Below, one piece after another: positions 5,773 to 10,302 of a stretch of 10,302 bases of DNA; within the stretch, counting starts at the first letter, position 1, and each line of letters begins with the position of its first letter. The position numbers and the translations under genes are program-made. The notes under the pieces are model-generated. The model was not told the DNA's origin and ran no database searches. It was given only the letters and a program-made list of their open reading frames with translations. This DNA is from QQUD01 sp039029915 (GTDB lineage: Bacteria; Chloroflexota; Anaerolineae; Promineifilales; Promineifilaceae), in assembly GCA_039029915.1 (NCBI GenBank), contig JBCCFD010000278.1:1-10302 (forward strand). Direction: 5' to 3'.

Positions 5773-8177
5773 TAGTTCAACAAAATAAATCTCAAATCAT
5801 ATTTTTTGCCATTTTTATGAGCTTGCTTCTCGTTTTTTCAGGGTCGGCTGTCGTAGCGGCTCAAGCTGAAACGGGCTGTTTTGATGGTGACTATATCGAC
5901 TGGCTCGGTACAGGTGTGGTTAACACGGCCGTATTAAGCTGCCAGCTTGAAGAACATCCTCTCGAACTTTTGATCGTGTTTCGCGATGATAGCTTAGATC
6001 CTTCCCAGCCGTGGCAACAAAACATTAATGACCAGTTTGCCTTTTGGCTATTTGATGTTGATGCCGACGGTGATATTAATCTCATCATCGATTTTCACGG
6101 TGAAGATGGTGTTTTGACGGCCTCTATGTTTGATGATCAAGATGGGGATGGTGTAGTTGCGTTTGATGTTGAAAACGGCCGTTTGCTGATTCGTGAATCG
6201 CCATATTGGTCGATGCGCGTCCAAGCTGAAGATGGTTGGTGGCAACAAGATGAGCTTACGAACTTCAATCTAAACATTCAAATTGATGGGGCGATTAAAG
6301 GGGCGTTTGGGGCTGAGCTTTATTTTGATGCGTTAGAAAATGATGGCCTGATCGATTTTTCGATAGATGTGATGGATGAAAATAGAAATGGCCGTCCTGA
6401 AACCCAAATTATTCAAGCCACCCCACCCGTCAGTGGTAGTTCAGGCATTTATCGCACCTTGCTGATGGTCAATCCTGAGGACGATGAGATTTTACCCACG
6501 GCGCAACTCCCTTGGCCGTATCTCAATTTAGATGCGCCTGAAGATATTGTAAAAACGTACAACAGTGGCCTCGCCCCTATTCAGCTTGACTGGGCAAACG
6601 GCCAGATCGATTCCCTAGGCGAGTTTGTGGCTTCCCGTGGTAATGAGGGCAACTGGTTTACTTATTCGATTGACCGCTTAGGAGATGATCCCACCCAATT
6701 TGCTAATTTTGAAGCCCCGTTTGCGTTTTATGATTTGGCAGATGATGGGGATGGCATGCCTGAGCTACAAATTCGATTTGAACATTATCCAGCCGATGAT
6801 GGCTTTATGGCAAACGCTTTAAAACGGCCGTTGCCGTACACAAATCAAAATGTTCGTTACTCGTGGGATCAGGATAACGACGGCTTTTGGGATTATAAAA
6901 TTGATACGATTGGTCGTGTTGAAGCGCCTGACACGATTGCCATTGGGGAATTGCAATTTTTATCCTTCAATACCGACACACTGCCTCAAACCATTGTTCA
7001 ATCCTCTTGGGATGCCATCACGTTTGTGGCGGCTGAAAACAACTACCCCTCAACCGAAGGCATCTACGAATGGGCAGCTGATGAGATTCGAGAACTGTGG
7101 ATTACGGGTGAAGATAATACTGTGCCTGAGGCGTTTAAAACGTTGCCTTTAGGCATGAGAGGGGATTATTCGCTTGAAAGCGTGACTGCCCCGCAACTTT
7201 ACCTTTCTCCAATTGATGGCAAGCTTCATCTGATGCAGGCTAATGGTGGTTTTTGGCAAATTAACAACACCCAGTCGCTTCAAATCGCAAATTTAGACCG
7301 TGATCCTTACCTCGACCAATGGGTTCAGATGAGCCGGGGTGAGGTAACTGAACGGCTCAATTGGCAGGATGATTTCTTGCTGTTTAGTCAAAATGATCAG
7401 CTGTTGATTAAGGAGATTGGACCCTTGCCAACACCGCCGCTTTTTGCGCCACCAGACACGCCAGAAGCATGGGCTGTACTTGAACAAACTTTGGCGAATG
7501 TGGCTTTCTCGGTAGACCCAACAGATTTATCAACGGCTTTTGATCAATATGACGGTGCCGTTCTGGAAATGTCGGGAATCGATGTACAGCAGATACGGCC
7601 GTATCCCAACGGCTTCCAAATCATCGGTACGGTCCGTCCTAATTTTCAAGTGAGCGGCGACCTGCCTTGGGATGACTCATTCTCTGAAACAGGTGCTGTG
7701 CAGCTCACTTATGACGGTCGTTGGCAAATTGCGCCGCATCTCGCTGATTTTGTCGTGGATATGCAGCTGCCGGATCAACCGATTGTGGCTGGTGAAACAA
7801 TACCAATTCAAATTTCCGCTGAGCTATTTGACGACCAACCGGACAGTGACTATTGGCTGATGCTGACTGCCAATGAAGGGCCGCTGCTTAGGACGTCGTT
7901 TGCTGGCACTTACCAGTCTGTTTTAAACTGGCAGGTTGACGATGAAACTGCCGTTTCGCTTCGGCTGTGGGTTGAAGATGAAGATGGCGCTGTGCTGACA
8001 GAAACGGCCGTGCCGGTTGAGGTAGCACCTGCACCGAGTGAACGGCCGTTGAACTTTTTCACAACCAGCGATCTTACCCTCTATCTTGGAGCAACAATGT
8101 TGCTCTTTTTTGCTGGATTCCTCGGATTTGCTGCCAAATTTGCGCTCAACCGAAATCAAGAAGAGGTGATCTTATGA
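5769..8177 (+). CDS. Secreted, C-terminally anchored Asp-rich surface protein, function unknown
   Basis: 802 residues. The N-terminus is a signal peptide (hydrophobic core IIFFAIFMSLLLVF, likely cleavage after AAQA near residue 34). A single membrane helix lies at about 769-793, with a short tail NRNQEEVIL, so about 730 residues should face outwards. The ectodomain repeats Asp-rich, calcium-loop-like motifs: DVDADGD (96-102), DDQDGDG (122-128), DENRNG (203-208), DDGDG (325-329), DQDNDG (367-372) and DRDPYLD (510-516). They alternate with short beta-like stretches, as in FAFYDLADDGDGMPELQIRF (318-337). The pattern resembles dockerin or thrombospondin-3 type loops, but I recognise no named family. 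A Pro- and Ala-rich linker precedes the anchor. It overlaps the flippase upstream and the GT-C-like gene downstream as ATGA, so it is made together with export and extracytoplasmic glycan steps. It could be a glycan acceptor, scaffold or ligand-binding protein. Confidence 0.85.
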   Translation: MIVQQNKSQIIFFAIFMSLLLVFSGSAVVAAQAETGCFDGDYIDWLGTGVVNTAVLSCQLEEHPLELLIVFRDDSLDPSQPWQQNINDQFAFWLFDVDADGDINLIIDFHGEDGVLTASMFDDQDGDGVVAFDVENGRLLIRESPYWSMRVQAEDGWWQQDELTNFNLNIQIDGAIKGAFGAELYFDALENDGLIDFSIDVMDENRNGRPETQIIQATPPVSGSSGIYRTLLMVNPEDDEILPTAQLPWPYLNLDAPEDIVKTYNSGLAPIQLDWANGQIDSLGEFVASRGNEGNWFTYSIDRLGDDPTQFANFEAPFAFYDLADDGDGMPELQIRFEHYPADDGFMANALKRPLPYTNQNVRYSWDQDNDGFWDYKIDTIGRVEAPDTIAIGELQFLSFNTDTLPQTIVQSSWDAITFVAAENNYPSTEGIYEWAADEIRELWITGEDNTVPEAFKTLPLGMRGDYSLESVTAPQLYLSPIDGKLHLMQANGGFWQINNTQSLQIANLDRDPYLDQWVQMSRGEVTERLNWQDDFLLFSQNDQLLIKEIGPLPTPPLFAPPDTPEAWAVLEQTLANVAFSVDPTDLSTAFDQYDGAVLEMSGIDVQQIRPYPNGFQIIGTVRPNFQVSGDLPWDDSFSETGAVQLTYDGRWQIAPHLADFVVDMQLPDQPIVAGETIPIQISAELFDDQPDSDYWLMLTANEGPLLRTSFAGTYQSVLNWQVDDETAVSLRLWVEDEDGAVLTETAVPVEVAPAPSERPLNFFTTSDLTLYLGATMLLFFAGFLGFAAKFALNRNQEEVIL
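8003..8050. repeat. Close pair of ACGGCCGT copies, 38 bases apart
   Basis: Octamers at 8004-8011 and 8042-8049 flank the codons of the Pro- and Ala-rich linker just before the membrane anchor of the surface protein. They are read in different frames, as Thr-Ala-Val and Glu-Arg-Pro-Leu. Confidence 0.85.
8163..8167 (+). promoter_or_regulatory. Ribosome binding site for the GT-C-like gene
   Basis: GAGGT lies 6 bases before ATG 8174, inside the last codons of the surface-protein gene. It supports coupled translation through the ATGA overlap. Confidence 0.7.
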
Positions 8178-9760
8178 GACAATCAAGACTGTCCATTCAG
8201 CGGCCTGCCGCCCAGTTTGATATCTTGCTTTTACTAATGACGGTGCTTGTTCTAGCCAGCTACGCCATCTTTCGATATGGTGGCTACTGGGGTGAGACAG
8301 ACACTTTTGCCTTTGCCAACGCCATTCGAGCCATTCAAACCTCAGCTGAATTAACCCCGCAGGGACAAAGCTATCCCAACGGTTACGGTTTCCAAGCGCT
8401 GAGTGTTTTTATGATGAGCTTTCTTGGCATTACGCTTGACCAATGGCTTTTGGTCGTCGGTACTTTCTTAGTTGGTTGGATTGTTTTCCCAGCTTGGTTG
8501 CTTTACCGAGAGTTAACCGCGTCGCCACGAGGCGCCACTCTAGCCACCGTGATCCTATTTGTGCAGGCAGAATTCCTTTTTCCTGTTCTAAGGGGTAGCC
8601 ATGAAAAATTTACCCGTGGCTTGATGCTGTTTTGCTTATTCCTACTTGTTCGGAGTCTAAAAACGCGCTATGAGCCAAAGCGATTCGCGGGCTGGCTCAT
8701 AGCCTTTTACCTCGCTGTTTTTGGATTAATAACGTTCAACAGTTTGCTGGCCATTAGCTTTATTGTGGCTACATGCTTAGCGTTAGGCCTTAATTGGACT
8801 GCAATGCGGTTTTTTAATCGTAAAAGGACAAAAAAAGCTGATCCAGCAAGTCAGCGCTTGACCTATGCGGCACTGATTTCGATGGGCATGGCTTTCTTGT
8901 TTACGTTTTATATTTATCAACCGGCAATTCACCATTTGGATCTATTCCAGTCGATTTGGGACAAAGTGGCTGCTCTTTTGCTCGATGTTGAAGAATCGGC
9001 AACTGACCCTTATCAGGTTGTCTCTCTGGGCTGGATAAATTTGCCTACCTATCTCACCGTGAGCATTGGCAACTGGATTATCTTGCTGGTTTCAGCCATT
9101 TTGTGGGTGAGCAAAACAGTTCAATGGCTCTTTACTGACGAAAAACCACGCAAAATTTCGGAAATGATTTTGTGGGCATTTTATGGCGCTTTTGCCTTCA
9201 TTGGAGCGTTAAGCGTGCTGATTGATTTTAGTGGGGCGATTGATGGCAATTTGCAAGTGCGCAGCTTCCCTTCGTTTGCGATGCTGGCCGCGCCGTTTAT
9301 CGCTCGATGGGTGATGTCGCGGCGGGCAACGAACTGGCATCGGGTGACCCGATTGGGTTGGCTGGCGGTCATGGTGTTGGCGGTCTTTGCGACGTTAAAG
9401 GCAACAAATGAACCTTCGTTGAGTAATAAATGGCTGTTTTATTTTGAGCCTGAACTGCAGGCGATTGAATTTGCCGACGCCACTTTGGAAGACACGGCCG
9501 TTTGGACTGGCTACGATGAGCGGCTGGTAACGGCCGTTGGTATACGTGAGGGATTAGGTAACTACGACATCACCCTGGCACACGATGTGCGCCAAATTGA
9601 AGATACGCGGAATTTCTTAGTAACTGATATTACCAATCAGCGTGGTCAACGATTAGCTCGTCCGCTTCCTGTCGAAGTTGGGGGAGATAGTTTGATCACC
9701 TACGATAATGGGTTTGCAGAGCTTTATCATCTGCGTCCGCGAACCCCCTACGAACCATAA
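8174..9760 (+). CDS. Polytopic GT-C-like membrane protein with C-terminal soluble domain
   Basis: This 528-residue protein has about ten membrane segments (first at about 16-34, last near 395-412), then about 115 soluble residues ending NGFAELYHLRPRTPYEP. Just after the first segment comes YWGETDTFAFANAIRAI with Glu41 and Asp43. An acidic motif in the first external loop is the mark of GT-C enzymes (PMT, ArnT/GT39, STT3-like), which use lipid-phosphate sugars outside the membrane. LRGSHEKFTRGL, in a later loop, could form part of the same pocket. I cannot name a family; a polysaccharide polymerase or ligase-like protein is the main alternative. The soluble tail is probably external if the segment count is odd. 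The gene follows the anchored surface protein (ATGA) and precedes a GT4 gene (TAATG). GT-C identity is inference from topology and the acidic motif; the membrane character is plain. Confidence 0.85.
   Translation: MRQSRLSIQRPAAQFDILLLLMTVLVLASYAIFRYGGYWGETDTFAFANAIRAIQTSAELTPQGQSYPNGYGFQALSVFMMSFLGITLDQWLLVVGTFLVGWIVFPAWLLYRELTASPRGATLATVILFVQAEFLFPVLRGSHEKFTRGLMLFCLFLLVRSLKTRYEPKRFAGWLIAFYLAVFGLITFNSLLAISFIVATCLALGLNWTAMRFFNRKRTKKADPASQRLTYAALISMGMAFLFTFYIYQPAIHHLDLFQSIWDKVAALLLDVEESATDPYQVVSLGWINLPTYLTVSIGNWIILLVSAILWVSKTVQWLFTDEKPRKISEMILWAFYGAFAFIGALSVLIDFSGAIDGNLQVRSFPSFAMLAAPFIARWVMSRRATNWHRVTRLGWLAVMVLAVFATLKATNEPSLSNKWLFYFEPELQAIEFADATLEDTAVWTGYDERLVTAVGIREGLGNYDITLAHDVRQIEDTRNFLVTDITNQRGQRLARPLPVEVGGDSLITYDNGFAELYHLRPRTPYEP
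9493..9538. repeat. Close pair of ACGGCCGT copies, 36 bases apart
   Basis: Octamers at 9494-9501 and 9530-9537 lie in the C-terminal soluble domain of the GT-C-like protein, both in frame as Thr-Ala-Val. Confidence 0.85.
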
Positions 9761-10302
9761 TGACGCAAATTGGCTTTGTGACATACGGCTTAAATCGAGC
9801 CTTGGGCGGCATTGGCCGCTACACCGAAGAACTCTTACTCGCTTTGCAAGCGAGCGGCACTTCCCTGCTGCAGCTTCAAGCTGGTGACCATGAGCTGCCG
9901 GGAACGGCCGTTCGGCTTAAGGGCTCCAAATTGCTTCCCGGCTTGCTGACGCTGGGTCAGGCGGAAATCAGCTGGTTTGCGCGGCAGCACAAGCTGGACG
10001 TGGTGCATGATCCGACTGGATCAATGCCCCTATTTCTGACGGGGCAACCCAAGGTCGCCACTATTCATGATGTGGTGCCCTATATTTATCCCGAAACAAG
10101 CAGCCGCCTTGATTGGCTGATTTATCGTATCTGGCTGCCTTTAGCCGTGCGCCGCCTAGACGCCATCATTACCGATAGTGAACAATCTAAACGAGATATC
10201 GTGCAATATTTGCCGGTACCTCAGGAGAAAGTAACCGTGATACCGTGTGCCGTTAATGCAAATTACAAACCGTTAAATGAGAGTGAAATTCAGCCCGCCT
10301 TA
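9760..10302 (+). CDS. GT4 family glycosyltransferase, 5' part, cut by the window edge
   Basis: 181 residues are visible before the edge. They form the N-terminal domain of a GT4 enzyme: MTQIGFVTYGLNRA, glycine loop GGIGRYTEELLLAL, LDVVHDPTGSMPLFL, VATIHDVVPYIYPET, LDAIITDSEQSKRDI, and VTVIPCAVNANYKPL entering the interdomain linker. The frame is still open at 10302. It is a close structural parallel of the half gene at 2742-3257 and probably a paralogue; this copy passes the point where that one stops. ATG 9760 shares a base with the upstream stop (TAATG), and no purine-rich ribosome site precedes it, so translation probably depends on the terminating upstream ribosome. Substrate cannot be read. 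Confidence 0.9.
   Translation, partial: MTQIGFVTYGLNRALGGIGRYTEELLLALQASGTSLLQLQAGDHELPGTAVRLKGSKLLPGLLTLGQAEISWFARQHKLDVVHDPTGSMPLFLTGQPKVATIHDVVPYIYPETSSRLDWLIYRIWLPLAVRRLDAIITDSEQSKRDIVQYLPVPQEKVTVIPCAVNANYKPLNESEIQPAL

Larger units (their letters stand above)
95..9912. repeat. Highly iterated palindrome ACGGCCGT, 15 copies (HIP1-like)
   Basis: Perfect ACGGCCGT copies start at 96, 1397, 2535, 3213, 4780, 4990, 5925, 6175, 6824, 7595, 8004, 8042, 9494, 9530 and 9904. Eleven extend to AACGGCCGTT; the exceptions are 5925, 7595, 8004 and 9494. Random expectation for an octamer in this length is about 0.16. Of 16 CGGCCG hexamers I find, 15 have the A and T flanks (exception near 4511), so the full octamer is selected, not just a GC-rich core. 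All copies are inside genes, at irregular spacing from 36 to about 1570 bases. Ten are read as Thr-Ala-Val, four as X-Arg-Pro and one as Asn-Gly-Arg. This parallels HIP1 (GCGATCGC) of cyanobacteria. Possible roles are a methylation target, repair, recombination or segregation signal, or uptake mark; none is shown here. Confidence 0.92.

Noticed and set aside
2814..6606. Degenerate copies of the octamer: ACGGCCTT (2814), ACGGCCCT (3563), ACGGCCAA (3698), ACGGCCGC (4510), ACGGCCTC (6117), ACGGCCAG (6599)
   Set aside because: They may be decayed or nascent copies, but single or double mismatches to an octamer are expected by chance at this number, so they were not counted.
1..10302. CRISPR array, tRNA, rRNA, insertion sequence or phage genes
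   Set aside because: No regularly spaced direct repeats, RNA-gene landmarks, transposase motifs or integrase motifs were found; the dispersed octamer has irregular spacing and lies inside genes.

Overview
The window holds part of a long, one-directional bacterial gene cluster for extracellular or cell-surface glycan assembly. All nine coding regions are on the + strand, and seven of the eight junctions overlap by 1 to 4 bases (GTGA, ATGA or TAATG), so it reads as one operon. The only real gap is 89 bases, at 2653-2741. Base composition is near 50% GC by eye. Two-domain GT-B enzymes, large Asp-rich envelope proteins and tight operons would fit an environmental lineage such as Chloroflexota, but that placement is a low-confidence inference; nothing here is a taxonomic marker.

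Layout: the 3' end of an unrecognised gene (1-230); a soluble, helix-rich protein that may be an alpha/alpha-toroid (227-1519); a membrane family-2 glycosyltransferase with processive-type motifs (1510-2652); a short gap with a 10-bp inverted repeat (2665-2718); a stand-alone N-terminal half of a GT4 enzyme (2742-3257); a full GT4 glycosyltransferase (3257-4462); a Wzx/MATE-type flippase (4459-5772); an 802-residue secreted, C-terminally anchored Asp-rich protein (5769-8177); a polytopic GT-C-like membrane protein (8174-9760); and the start of another GT4 enzyme (9760 to the window end).

The genes fit a lipid-linked route: cytosolic and membrane glycosyltransferases build a glycan, the flippase exports the lipid-linked unit, and the GT-C-like protein could add sugars or transfer glycan on the outer face. 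The anchored Asp-rich protein, translationally coupled between flippase and GT-C-like gene, is a candidate acceptor, scaffold or partner. These roles are inference from family and order.

The most striking signal is not a gene. The palindrome ACGGCCGT occurs 15 times, against about 0.16 expected by chance in 10.3 kb; 11 copies extend to AACGGCCGTT. All lie inside genes and all three reading frames are used, so the DNA word appears to be what is kept. It behaves like the cyanobacterial HIP1 octamer GCGATCGC but has a different sequence.
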